DNA of 64,000 nt from Veillonella_A intestinalis (GTDB taxonomy: Bacteria; Bacillota; Negativicutes; Veillonellales; Veillonellaceae), in contig NZ_CALPCB010000004.1 in assembly GCF_943192895.1 (NCBI RefSeq), positions 62,001 to 126,000 of the forward strand, given 5' to 3'. The first letter of the stretch is position 1. Each line of letters opens with the position of its first letter. Shown one piece after another: positions 23,896 to 32,143 of this stretch. The notes below the pieces were generated by a model. It ran no database searches. It worked only from the letters and a program-made list of their open reading frames with translations, and was not told the DNA's origin. Made by a program: the position numbers and the translations under genes.

Positions 23896-25299
23896 ATGTT
23901 ATTGGGAATTAGAAGGTTCTTTGGGATAGATTATATTCTGCCTGTTGCAGCTCGGTTGGGGCCAGTACCAGCCACTAAGAGCATTTATAAGGAATATATT
24001 GATGTAGCTTGGCCTGCCACGATGCAAGGACTCTTGTTGCAGTTGATGACGGCGATTAATTTAGCTATGGTTGGCGCTTTAGGTGCTGATGCGTTAGCTG
24101 CTGTAGGGATTATGAGTCAGCCCTTGATGGTTATGCTTGTTTTTGTACGGTCGGCAGCTATCGCTATTACGGCTATCGTAGCACGTCGTAAAGGGGAAGA
24201 GAATTATGTAGCTATGAATTCAGTGCTAAAGCAAGGGGTTATATTGACGATATTATTTTATTTACCCTTGTTGGCTCTAAGCTACTATTTTTTACCGGCT
24301 ATTTTATCTTTTGCTGGGGCTCAACCCTCCTATATTACTACCGCAGTTGGCTATGGTGAATTTATTGTTATTGGTCTTTTCTTTTCTGCGTTGTCGGTTA
24401 TGATGGGGGCCGCTTTAATTGGTGTAGGTAATACAAGGATTATTTTTACATCGAACGCTATTGGCAATGTTCTTAATGTTTGCTTGAATTTTGCATTGAT
24501 TTATGGCTGGGGGCCCATTCCTGCTTTAGGTGTAATAGGCTCTGGGATTGCTACGATGACTAGCTATATATTGATTTGCCTACTTTTGTGGCGAGCCATT
24601 CATACAAAGGATAAACATTTATCCTGGAAGCAAGGCAGTTGGCGATTTGATAAGGATATTTTACGATCCATATATTATATAGGTGGTAGTTCGTTAGGGG
24701 AGCAGGCTTTTGAGCGATTTGGGATGTTTGCTTATACTAAAATGGTTGCTTCTTTGGGCGTTGTGGCTTTAGCGACACATCATATTTGTATGAACCTCAT
24801 TGATATTTTTTACTATTTTGCTATGGGTTTAAGTTATTCAGGTGCTTCTTATACGGGTCAGTCCTTAGGCAAGAAGCGGCCTGATTTAGCAATGGCTTAT
24901 GGTAAAATAGGTATTCGCATTGCTTTATTTATTTCTATTGTAGGCTTGATTGTATATTTTGGTTTGCGTAATGTTGTATTTGATTTCTTTACTCAGGACC
25001 AAGGTGTATGGCAGTTGGGTTCACAAATCATGATTCTTATGGCGATAGCTAGCTTTCCTCAGGCTTTTCAATTAGTTTATTCTGGTGTTCTCAAAGGGGC
25101 CGGCGATAACTTTTATGTTATGAAGTATTCCTTGTTTGTGATTGCTATTTTCCGACCTATTATAACTTATTTGCTTTGCTTTACTTGGGGCTTTGGATTA
25201 TATGGTGCTTGGATTGCCTTGTTAATTGACCAAAGCTTGCGGATGGTGTTTGCAGGTTGGCGTTTTCGTAGTGGTGTATGGCAGCATATAAAAATTTAG
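23896..25299 (+). CDS. MATE-family efflux transporter
   Basis: A 467-residue inner-membrane protein with about twelve hydrophobic segments in two related halves. The opening KEYIDVAWPATMQGLLLQLM and the repeated MATE features (AMVGALGADALAAVGI in the first half, ASLGVVALATHHICMN in the second) identify the multidrug-and-toxin-extrusion family, which exports cationic compounds against Na+ or H+. A roughly 30-residue N-terminal cytoplasmic leader precedes the first segment. AAGGAG lies before the ATG at 23896. Substrate cannot be told from sequence. It stands between two terminated or promoted units and has no cognate regulator beside it. Confidence 0.9.
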   Translation: MLLGIRRFFGIDYILPVAARLGPVPATKSIYKEYIDVAWPATMQGLLLQLMTAINLAMVGALGADALAAVGIMSQPLMVMLVFVRSAAIAITAIVARRKGEENYVAMNSVLKQGVILTILFYLPLLALSYYFLPAILSFAGAQPSYITTAVGYGEFIVIGLFFSALSVMMGAALIGVGNTRIIFTSNAIGNVLNVCLNFALIYGWGPIPALGVIGSGIATMTSYILICLLLWRAIHTKDKHLSWKQGSWRFDKDILRSIYYIGGSSLGEQAFERFGMFAYTKMVASLGVVALATHHICMNLIDIFYYFAMGLSYSGASYTGQSLGKKRPDLAMAYGKIGIRIALFISIVGLIVYFGLRNVVFDFFTQDQGVWQLGSQIMILMAIASFPQAFQLVYSGVLKGAGDNFYVMKYSLFVIAIFRPIITYLLCFTWGFGLYGAWIALLIDQSLRMVFAGWRFRSGVWQHIKI

Positions 25300-25349
25300 T
25301 GAAATTATTGATGAAAGCGTGTATTATAGGGAACTTTTCATACTCAAAA

Positions 25350-25378
25350 AGGACAAATTCTTTGATATATGATATAAT
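25350..25378 (+). promoter_or_regulatory. Promoter of the envelope-protein operon
   Basis: TATAAT (25373-25378) is preceded at 17 bases by AGGACA (25350-25355, 4 of 6 to TTGACA), about 50 bases before the first exported protein. Confidence 0.55.
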
Positions 25379-25429
25379 CAGACTAGCATACGTAGTATTG
25401 TAAAGACTCGACAACAAGGAGGATGACAT

Positions 25430-25873
25430 ATGAAAAAGAAATTATTAGCAACTGTAATGGCAATGTCAATTGCCACTGGTGTATTTGCTGGTCCAGCACA
25501 GGCTTTTAGCCTTGGCAATTTTAACTTAGGTAGCGTCCTTAAAGTTGGTGGTGTAGGGATTTTAGTTGACCGCTTTGGTGGACAAATTAATGACTTTTTA
25601 AATAAAATTTTAAGCCAAAATAATTTGAGTACTACTTATACAACTAAGGTAGTACCAATTGTTAGTGTTGGTAATAATGGCTATATCGGGGCTGCGCAAG
25701 TAACAGGTCCTGCTTCTGAAGTGGAACGTGTTGAAGCGGTAGCACAGGTTGAAGCTAGTTTCAATGGTGTAGCCCGTGTCAAAGGGTTAGTGCCAATTGA
25801 TAGCATGAATCCTGTGAATGCGTCTCGTATTCAAGGTGTAGGTGTATCTGCTATTATTGACTTGAAGATTTAA
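25430..25873 (+). CDS. Small exported protein of unknown function
   Basis: The 147-residue product has a clear Sec signal peptide (MKKK, a hydrophobic core, then GPAQA before FSLGNF; about 24 residues). The mature part is rich in Gly and Val (VLKVGGVGILVDRFGGQI). It ends in a region of alternating hydrophobic residues (VERVEAVAQVEASFNGVARV) that suggests beta structure. I do not recognise the family. AAGGAGG precedes the ATG. It is the first of three exported-protein genes whose last member looks like LptD, so a periplasmic or outer-membrane role in envelope assembly is likely but unproven. Confidence 0.75.
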   Translation: MKKKLLATVMAMSIATGVFAGPAQAFSLGNFNLGSVLKVGGVGILVDRFGGQINDFLNKILSQNNLSTTYTTKVVPIVSVGNNGYIGAAQVTGPASEVERVEAVAQVEASFNGVARVKGLVPIDSMNPVNASRIQGVGVSAIIDLKI

Positions 25874-25919
25874 TAGTTTAAGGGCGTAATGACCTTAGTC
25901 TCATATGGTTGGAGGATGT

Positions 25920-27098
25920 ATGAAAAAACAAGTAGTCATGTTAGCTGTAGCCGCACTTTTTTCAAGTAATGTATGGGCAGCTCCTGAAACAGTATTAGAA
26001 AAAACAGATGCCTTAGAGAATACAGTATATGGCTCAACTCAGGTTGGGGCTTTGGTAGATCGGGTGCAACAAATTGGACAGACTGTATATGGTCGTACAG
26101 GTTCAGGTACACTTAACTCTCAAGTAGATTCATTATATGATTCTATTGAAGGCAATGTACGTGGTAAAGTGTCGGTAAATCAGCAATTATCTATGTTAGA
26201 ATGGACCTATCAAAATAAAGTAGGCCGTGGTTCTTTAGTATCTCGTGTAGAGCAGTTGGAACGCAGTGTATCAGGGCGTATTGGAACAGGCTCTTTAGAA
26301 AGTCGGATTCAAGCGTTAGGTAAAACGATTAATGGGGCACCGCTTAAAGTAACAACCCAAATTGGCTCAGTAGCGAGTACAGAAGTATTTACTGTTACTT
26401 TGAATACGCCAATTAATACCGCTACAAGTAAGGTGGGCGATGTGTTTAGCTTTACAGTAGCTGAAGATATTATGGATGGTAATGTATTGTTGGTGCCAGC
26501 TGGCACTGTGGGGGAAGGGCATATTTCAGAATTGAAAAAAGCATCTTCCTTTGGTCGTAATGGTAAATTAGATTTAACATTTGATACAGTACCTGCTCTT
26601 GATGGCACTGATTTTGTAGCTATTCAAGGGGAAGAGGCGAAAGCTAAGACTAAGCAAGAATTAAAAGCGGCAGGCGCTTCTGTAGCTGGTGCTGTATTAC
26701 TAGGGCCTGTAGGTTTAGTAGGGGGCTTCTTTGTTAAAGGGAAAAATATTGATTTACCAGAAGGAGCTACTATTTATGTACAGCCACAGGAAATGGTTAC
26801 CGTACAAGGTGTTGTTGTTGGTGGTGATGGGCAAGCGCATACAGCTAGTGAAGCTGTAACTCAGGATTCTTATGATGATTATGCCTTAGGTGATGCGTCT
26901 GAGCCTGTTACATTAGTACCTGCTAATGATAGTAGTGTTGAAGACACTGATGAATCAGAAGAAACAATAGCTGATGATAATGAAGATGTGGTAGAAGAGG
27001 CTGATACAGAGGTGGCTGAAGAAGACACTGTAGAGGAAGAACCTAGTCAGACAAATGACGCTCCTTCGCAACCTATCGTGGTTGTGAAACGAAACTAA
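25920..27098 (+). CDS. Exported protein with N-terminal tandem repeats and acidic tail
   Basis: The 392-residue product starts MKKQVVMLAVAALFSS and has a signal peptide ending VWA at about residue 20. I chose this ATG because GGAGG lies 4 bases before it; an upstream ATG at 25905 overlaps that site. Mature residues 21-130 hold about five loose repeats of a 22-25-residue unit (TVYGxxxxGxLxxRVxxL). Then comes a beta-rich domain (FTVTLNTPINTATSKVGDVF). Next is a glycine-zipper hydrophobic stretch (AGAVLLGPVGLVGGFF), then a roughly 90-residue tail dominated by Asp and Glu. I cannot name a family. Position between another exported gene and an LptD-like gene points to the envelope. Confidence 0.75.
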   Translation: MKKQVVMLAVAALFSSNVWAAPETVLEKTDALENTVYGSTQVGALVDRVQQIGQTVYGRTGSGTLNSQVDSLYDSIEGNVRGKVSVNQQLSMLEWTYQNKVGRGSLVSRVEQLERSVSGRIGTGSLESRIQALGKTINGAPLKVTTQIGSVASTEVFTVTLNTPINTATSKVGDVFSFTVAEDIMDGNVLLVPAGTVGEGHISELKKASSFGRNGKLDLTFDTVPALDGTDFVAIQGEEAKAKTKQELKAAGASVAGAVLLGPVGLVGGFFVKGKNIDLPEGATIYVQPQEMVTVQGVVVGGDGQAHTASEAVTQDSYDDYALGDASEPVTLVPANDSSVEDTDESEETIADDNEDVVEEADTEVAEEDTVEEEPSQTNDAPSQPIVVVKRN

Positions 27099-27124
27099 TC
27101 CAATGAAAATGAGGTAAGTAGAAG

Positions 27125-28669
27125 ATGGTAATGAAGAAGGCTAGGTATGCATTAAGTGCCGCTTTAGTCGTTATGCCTTTGTTGTCAGTGGAAGCGGCTG
27201 ATAATAAAGGATTGATTTATGAAAATACACAAGATATTGCCTATGATTCAGATCCTGTAAGCATAGCAACTATGAATGAGTCAGATGGAGTCCTTATACG
27301 TGTTGTTCGCCGTGGTAAACCAGTTGCGATTGTTGATAATAGCTCACAACCAGTTAAGGTAGATGCAGATAGCATGTATTATAGTGGTGCTACTGGAAAT
27401 GTAGTGGCTGTAGGTAAAGTAGATGCTATTCAAGGAACTCAAGAAATTCATAGTGAAAAGCTATTGGGGAATACAAAATCACAGGAATATACAACCGATG
27501 GAGAATTTCACTTTCTAGAGAATAAAGGGGCTACTAAAGATTTACGAGGTACTAATTTAGTGTATAACAGTGGTACCAATGCTATGTCAGCACCTAATGT
27601 AATTGGTTATGTTGAACCCTATTACGTAAAAGCTGATAAAGTTGAATATAATGGTCAAGAAGGGTTAATCACTAAAGGTTGGTTAACAACTAAACATGCT
27701 ATGGCCTATAAAGGGGTACCTGACTATCGCATCGAAGGGAGCACAATTGAAGTGTATCCTGGTGATAAAGCGATTATTCACGATGCGAAGCTATTTATCA
27801 AAAATGGTAAAATCTTAAGTATGCCTAAGTATGTAGTATCTTTACGTAGTGATCGTGACGGTGAATTTAACTTATTTTCTTTAATTCCACGTCCAACTTA
27901 TAATAGTGATGATGGGTTTGGCTTAAAAGGAAGCATTCAATATCCAATCGGTGATAATGGTGAATTATTTCTTAAATATCAATGGATGACAAAAGAGGGT
28001 TTCAAACCAAGCTTTGGTTACCGAGAATATTTACCTTGGGGCGTTGCTACCTTTGGTGTAAGTCGTGAATCATCTAAATTAAATGCCCGTACTGTTTGGG
28101 TTGAAAAGCGTCCAGAATTGTCTGTATATACTAATCAATATCATATTGGTAAGACTCCATTTACGATTCGTGGTGGCGGTAATATAGGTTATTGGAAAGA
28201 AGACCGTATTAAGGGTAGTCATGCTATGTTCTTTGGTGAGGTTAGTCATGATCGTATAAAACTATCAAAAAATGCAGGTATACGTTTTTATGGTGGTTAT
28301 CAACGCGATTATTATGGTTATAATGATCACATTCGAAGCATGCCGTATTGGGGCGTTACATCTAGCTGGAAATTAAATTCAAGAGTGACAGCTTTTACTA
28401 GTTATCGTCAAAATAATATGGACCGTCGTAATAATTCACCCTATCGATTTGACCGTGAGGAGTTAAATCGAGATTGGACAATTGGTGCGTCGATTAGATT
28501 AACTCGCTTAGATACATTTACGATTACAACGAAACGAGATGTAGAGAATGGCGATTTACGTTATGTTGATTACACTTGGCATCGTGATATGCACTCCTTT
28601 GAAGGGTGGCTTACATATCAATCGAAACAAAAGAAATGGTCGTATACAGTAGTAGCTAAAGACTTTTAG
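27125..28669 (+). CDS. LptD/OstA-like outer-membrane protein
   Basis: The 514-residue product has a signal peptide (KKARYALSAALVVMPLLSVEA). Next is an OstA/LptA-like beta-jellyroll region at about residues 75-230 (PVKVDADSMYYSGATGNVVA, VNYNS-type repeats such as VKADKVEYNGQEGLI). A beta-barrel-like part with many alternating aromatic residues follows, ending in Phe (VVAKDF), as outer-membrane barrels do. LptD places lipopolysaccharide in the outer leaflet. This protein is shorter than E. coli LptD (about 784) and may be a Negativicutes-type LptD or a relative. The ATG at 27125 or 27131 may be used; GAGG lies nearby. It is last in the three-gene envelope operon. Confidence 0.75.
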   Translation: MVMKKARYALSAALVVMPLLSVEAADNKGLIYENTQDIAYDSDPVSIATMNESDGVLIRVVRRGKPVAIVDNSSQPVKVDADSMYYSGATGNVVAVGKVDAIQGTQEIHSEKLLGNTKSQEYTTDGEFHFLENKGATKDLRGTNLVYNSGTNAMSAPNVIGYVEPYYVKADKVEYNGQEGLITKGWLTTKHAMAYKGVPDYRIEGSTIEVYPGDKAIIHDAKLFIKNGKILSMPKYVVSLRSDRDGEFNLFSLIPRPTYNSDDGFGLKGSIQYPIGDNGELFLKYQWMTKEGFKPSFGYREYLPWGVATFGVSRESSKLNARTVWVEKRPELSVYTNQYHIGKTPFTIRGGGNIGYWKEDRIKGSHAMFFGEVSHDRIKLSKNAGIRFYGGYQRDYYGYNDHIRSMPYWGVTSSWKLNSRVTAFTSYRQNNMDRRNNSPYRFDREELNRDWTIGASIRLTRLDTFTITTKRDVENGDLRYVDYTWHRDMHSFEGWLTYQSKQKKWSYTVVAKDF

Positions 28670-28726
28670 TCTTAAGTATCTCACTTTTTGGTTTATATCA
28701 TGTTTTGTTGTTGTCAATTGAAGGTT

Positions 28727-28770
28727 GCTTAGAAGAAGGGAATTCCCTTCTTCTAAGCCTTTACTTTTTG
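28727..28770 (+). terminator. Terminator (perfect palindrome) after the LptD-like gene
   Basis: GCTTAGAAGAAGGG and CCCTTCTTCTAAGC form a perfect 14-bp stem around AATT (28727-28758), followed by CTTTACTTTTT. Confidence 0.85.
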
Positions 28771-28797
28771 TAATACGTATTGGAAAAGAGGTTAGTT

Positions 28798-29664
28798 ATG
28801 GGTAAGGTACGTAAAGCCGTTATTCCAGCTGCTGGTTTTGGTACACGCTTTTTACCAGCAACAAAAGCACAACCTAAAGAAATGTTACCTATTGTTGATA
28901 CCCCAGCTATTCAATATATCATTGAAGAAGCGTTAGCATCGGGCATTGAAGAAATATTGATTATTACGGGGCGTAATAAACGGGCTATCGAAGATCACTT
29001 TGATACTAGTGTTGAATTAGAACAATTATTACAACAACAGGGAAAGCAGAAACAACTTGATATGGTACGCGCTTTAGCAGATATTCGCGTTCATTTTATC
29101 CGCCAAAAGGCTCCGCGTGGATTAGGGGATGCTATTTTATGTGCCAAAGCGTTTGTTGGTAATGAGCCGTTTGCTGTTTTATTAGGTGATGATGTAGTAT
29201 ATAACCCGGACTATCCTTGTTTGAAACAATTGATAGATTGTTATGAAACAATGGGCGGTTCTGTTTTAGGCACTCAAAGGGTACCAGCTGATAAAGTGAG
29301 TTCGTATGGCATTGTGGCAGGTCATGAAGTTAAGCCTAATGTTTATAAAGTCGATGGCTTAGTAGAAAAGCCTAGTCGTGATTTGGCACCTTCTAATTTA
29401 GCTGTTTTAGGTCGTTATATTTTAGCACCAGAGATTTTTGAAGTGCTAGAAAAAACACCACTAGGAGCTGGTCATGAATTACAACTAACGGACGGTTTGG
29501 CTCGATTAGACAGTGATGTGTTTGCTTTAGCTTATGAAGGCCGTCGCTATGATATTGGTGATCGTTTAGGCTATTTGCAAGCTACTGTAGAATATGGTTT
29601 GCGCGCTGATATGCTTAAGGATCAATTTAAATTGTATTTAAAAGAGTTAGTAGAAACCTTATAA
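28798..29664 (+). CDS. galU: UTP-glucose-1-phosphate uridylyltransferase
   Basis: It makes UDP-glucose from UTP and glucose-1-phosphate for lipopolysaccharide, glycolipid and capsule sugars. The nucleotidyltransferase start KAVIPAAGFGTRFLPATKAQ is followed by PKEMLPIVDTPAIQYI, FAVLLGDDVVY and the Lys-containing VDGLVEKPS, all diagnostic of bacterial GalU. At 288 residues it is normal. I use the ATG at 28798, 6 bases after AAGAGG, instead of a TTG at 28780. It has a terminator on each side and so is its own unit, next to the envelope operon, which fits its role. Confidence 0.95.
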   Translation: MGKVRKAVIPAAGFGTRFLPATKAQPKEMLPIVDTPAIQYIIEEALASGIEEILIITGRNKRAIEDHFDTSVELEQLLQQQGKQKQLDMVRALADIRVHFIRQKAPRGLGDAILCAKAFVGNEPFAVLLGDDVVYNPDYPCLKQLIDCYETMGGSVLGTQRVPADKVSSYGIVAGHEVKPNVYKVDGLVEKPSRDLAPSNLAVLGRYILAPEIFEVLEKTPLGAGHELQLTDGLARLDSDVFALAYEGRRYDIGDRLGYLQATVEYGLRADMLKDQFKLYLKELVETL

Positions 29665-29684
29665 TAGTTTGATTTAGTTTTTAG

Positions 29685-29735
29685 AAGCTGATTTGCAAGA
29701 CTTCAAAAGGAGTTTATAGCAAATCAGCTTTTTAT
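29685..29735 (+). terminator. Terminator after galU
   Basis: AAGCTGATTTGC (29685-29696) pairs perfectly with GCAAATCAGCTT (29719-29730), followed by TTTATT. The end of its T-run abuts the BirA-like operator. Confidence 0.85.
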
Positions 29736-29788
29736 TGTTAACACTATTTGTCTTGATAGTTGACGAATTAGCATGAATTATATATAAT
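29735..29788 (+). promoter_or_regulatory. Promoter overlapped by a BirA-like biotin operator
   Basis: TTGACG (29760-29765), a 17-base spacer and TATAAT (29783-29788) make a near-consensus promoter. Over its -35 lies TTGTTAAC (29735-29742), a 16-base spacer, then GTTGACGA (29759-29766). This is the layout of the Firmicute BirA operator TTGTTAAC-N16-GTTAACAA, with a perfect left half and 6 of 8 in the right half. The second downstream gene is a BioY biotin transporter, which supports the call. Biotin-loaded BirA would repress the four-gene operon. Confidence 0.75.
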
Positions 29789-29822
29789 TTGAAAGAGATT
29801 AGCGATAAAAGGAGGCGAAGCG

Positions 29823-30362
29823 ATGCGTGAATTGTTTAGCGCCCTTATTGAGGTTAATACGGGCTTGCCACGGACAATGGTGATTGCTCAGTTACATTGG
29901 CGACGCTTAGCTGAGTCTGCTCAATATGAAGCTATAAGGCAAAAAGGAAAGTGGTATGAAACGACCATCGCTCGGGGTAACCAAGAGTTAACAGCTCGTT
30001 TAAAGGAAGTAGAATCTACTCATTTGTCTATAAAGCCTAAAAAGCTACCGCTGTCTGTAACAATACCTATGACGGTGGTACCTTGGCATAGATTTTCTCG
30101 TTCTGAGATTATAGAATTTGTTACTGCTGTAAAAGATGGTAATCCCATTCATCAACAAATACAGGCTGTTGTGCCAGGTTGTTTAGTGTTAGAAATGCTT
30201 GAAAAATATATTACCCATGATCTAAATGATTTAGCACAATCAATTTCAGTTCGTTTTCGACGACCTACATTTGAAGATGAGTTAGTATCTGTTACTTGTG
30301 AGGGTAGTACGATTCAGGGATATACCGCTGAAAAGGCTGTTTTTACTTGCACTTGGACATGA
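29823..30362 (+). CDS. MaoC/PhaJ-like hotdog-fold hydratase in the biotin-transporter operon
   Basis: The 179-residue product has, in its C-terminal half, FSRSEIIEFVTAVKDGNPIH followed by AVVPGCLVLEMLEKYI and SVRFRRPTFEDELVSV. This is the pattern of MaoC-type (R)-specific enoyl-CoA hydratases. The catalytic pair D-x-N-P-x-H is intact (Asp105, His110). The first 85 residues are not recognisable and may be a degenerate second hotdog. It should be cytoplasmic. It is the first gene of a BirA-boxed operon with bioY, a thiolase and an acyl-CoA ligase, so an acyl-CoA substrate related to biotin or its pimeloyl precursor is a reasonable guess, unproven. GGAGG precedes the ATG. Confidence 0.65.
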   Translation: MRELFSALIEVNTGLPRTMVIAQLHWRRLAESAQYEAIRQKGKWYETTIARGNQELTARLKEVESTHLSIKPKKLPLSVTIPMTVVPWHRFSRSEIIEFVTAVKDGNPIHQQIQAVVPGCLVLEMLEKYITHDLNDLAQSISVRFRRPTFEDELVSVTCEGSTIQGYTAEKAVFTCTWT

Positions 30363-30426
30363 GGTCCGTTTTGTTTTATTATTAATTGTAGTATTGGTAT
30401 TATTTTATATATTGAGGTGTGTTTTT

Positions 30427-30951
30427 ATGTCAGATACTCGTAAATTAACAAAAATGGCGTTATTAATAGCTTTATGTTGTGTGTCCGCTTATATTTCCTT
30501 TCCATTGCCTTTTACGCCGGCTATGGTAACCGCATCAACTTTAGTATTTTGTTTGATTGCTTTTATGTTGCCACCTAAAGAAACTTTTATTGATCTTTGT
30601 GTGTACATTTTAATTGGGGCTGTTGGTTTACCTGTATTTGCTGGGGGTATTGGTGGTTTAGGGAAAATTTTAGGACCTACAGGTGGTTTTATTTGGAGCT
30701 ATCCGATTGCTTATACTTTGCTTAGTATTTGTAAAGGTAAAAAGCCATCCTTTCTGACTTATTTTTGGCGTTCCGTTGTCATTACAATTCCTATTACTTA
30801 TATTTTTGGTATGATTGGTGGTATGATTGTTACAGGTATTAATTTTGAAGCAGCGCTAGTAGGTTATGCGTTACCATTTATTCCTGGCGATATTATGAAA
30901 TGTGCTATGGCAGCATGGTTAGGTACAAAAGCAGCAAAATTGAATATTTAA
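30427..30951 (+). CDS. bioY: Biotin transporter substrate-binding subunit BioY
   Basis: BioY is the membrane S-component that captures biotin, alone or with an ECF module. The 174-residue protein has about six hydrophobic segments and the family's conserved parts: AMVTASTLVFCLIAFMLPPK, VYILIGAVGLPVFAGGIGGL and GPTGGFIWSYPIAY. I chose the ATG at 30427 (MSDTRKLTKM), 8 bases after GAGGTG. The longer frame from 30298 overlaps the previous gene and adds no conserved residues. It is the second gene behind a BirA-like operator. No ECF ATPase or EcfT is in the window. Confidence 0.92.
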   Translation: MSDTRKLTKMALLIALCCVSAYISFPLPFTPAMVTASTLVFCLIAFMLPPKETFIDLCVYILIGAVGLPVFAGGIGGLGKILGPTGGFIWSYPIAYTLLSICKGKKPSFLTYFWRSVVITIPITYIFGMIGGMIVTGINFEAALVGYALPFIPGDIMKCAMAAWLGTKAAKLNI

Positions 30952-30980
30952 GAAGACAATGTATTTAGTGGAGGATTGAA

Positions 30981-32093
30981 ATGCAAAATCAAATGCTGTC
31001 TTCTGTGTATATAATGGGCGGCCTTAGGACGCCCATTGGTTCATATAAGGGCCAATTTAAACACATAAGACCTGAACAATTAGGGGCTCGCTTGTTAGAT
31101 GCTTTACATGAACGCTATGCTTCCGTAGACGAGATTATCTGTGGTAATGCAGTAGGCACGGGTGGTAATATAGGCCGTTTGACAGCTTTATATTCGGCGT
31201 ATGGGAAATCGGTACCGGCTTATACAGTTGACATGCAATGTGCCAGTGCTGGAGCTGCTATTATACAAGGTTATCGGGCGATTTGTAGTAAGATGGCAAA
31301 TACTGTAATTGCTGGTGGGGTAGAAAGTAGTTCTTTACAACCACTGCGAACTTATGCGTCTGATGATGAACGACAAGGGTCATATATGGTCGCGCAGTTT
31401 TCACCTCATGAAAATGATGCATTAGCTATGTTGCAAGGAGCAGAGCGAACAGCCCAAAAATATGATGTGAAGAAAGAAGAACTCGATTATTGGAGCTTGC
31501 GTAGTCATCGTTTGGCTGTTAAAGCTCGTGAAGAAGGTATTGTAAGCCCTTATACTTTGGATATGGGGGCAGGGTATAAAGATGAAAGTATTAAACCACG
31601 CTTACAGCAAAAGATTTTAGATCGTATGAAGCCTATTTTAGGTGAAGGAACAGTTACTACTGCTGGAAATGCTTGTTATACTCATGATGGGGCCGCTTTT
31701 GTTGTTTTAAGTGAAGAGCCAGGACCATTTCGGATTGTAGGCGCGTTGCAATATGGTGGGGATCCACTATATAGTCCTGAAGGAGCTTGGCAAGCTACGG
31801 AACAATTATTAGAACGCACTGGTTTAAGAATGGCCGATTTAGATGCAATTGAGTGGAATGAGGCGTTTGCTGTTATTGATGTGCTATTTGCTCGCATGTA
31901 TGGTGCATATGAAGAACAATACAATCAGTTAGGTGGCGCCTTGGCCTATGGACATCCTTTTGGTTGTTCAGGTGCTATTATATTACTTCATACGATGGCA
32001 GCCTTAGAGTATCGTCAGGGGCGTTATGGTATTTGTGCCATTGCTGGGGCTGGTGGCATGGGGACAGCTATACTGATTGAGCGCCTAGCATAG
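30981..32093 (+). CDS. Thiolase-family protein (YhfS-like) with one altered catalytic position
   Basis: A 370-residue thiolase-fold protein. The nucleophile Cys87 (VDMQCASAGAAI), Asn293 (EWNEAFAVID) and His325 (AYGHPFGCSGA) are present. The second catalytic Cys, normally just before GGG near the C-terminus, aligns by eye with Ala355 (IAGAGGMG); the nearest Cys is residue 352. Thiolases join or split acyl-CoAs. It is next to bioY and an acyl-CoA ligase, the same trio as B. subtilis yhfS-yhfT-yhfU, which is known to be BirA-regulated but of unclear function. GGAGG precedes the ATG. Confidence 0.82.
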   Translation: MQNQMLSSVYIMGGLRTPIGSYKGQFKHIRPEQLGARLLDALHERYASVDEIICGNAVGTGGNIGRLTALYSAYGKSVPAYTVDMQCASAGAAIIQGYRAICSKMANTVIAGGVESSSLQPLRTYASDDERQGSYMVAQFSPHENDALAMLQGAERTAQKYDVKKEELDYWSLRSHRLAVKAREEGIVSPYTLDMGAGYKDESIKPRLQQKILDRMKPILGEGTVTTAGNACYTHDGAAFVVLSEEPGPFRIVGALQYGGDPLYSPEGAWQATEQLLERTGLRMADLDAIEWNEAFAVIDVLFARMYGAYEEQYNQLGGALAYGHPFGCSGAIILLHTMAALEYRQGRYGICAIAGAGGMGTAILIERLA

Positions 32094-32143
32094 GTGTGCT
32101 ATTGATTTAATATATCTATATAGAAGATATAAGGTGATTGTAT

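Noticed and set aside
30298..30426. Longer start for bioY adding a hydrophobic N-terminal segment
   Set aside because: It overlaps the hydratase gene, lacks a ribosome site, and the extra segment is not part of BioY; the ATG at 30427 has GAGGTG.
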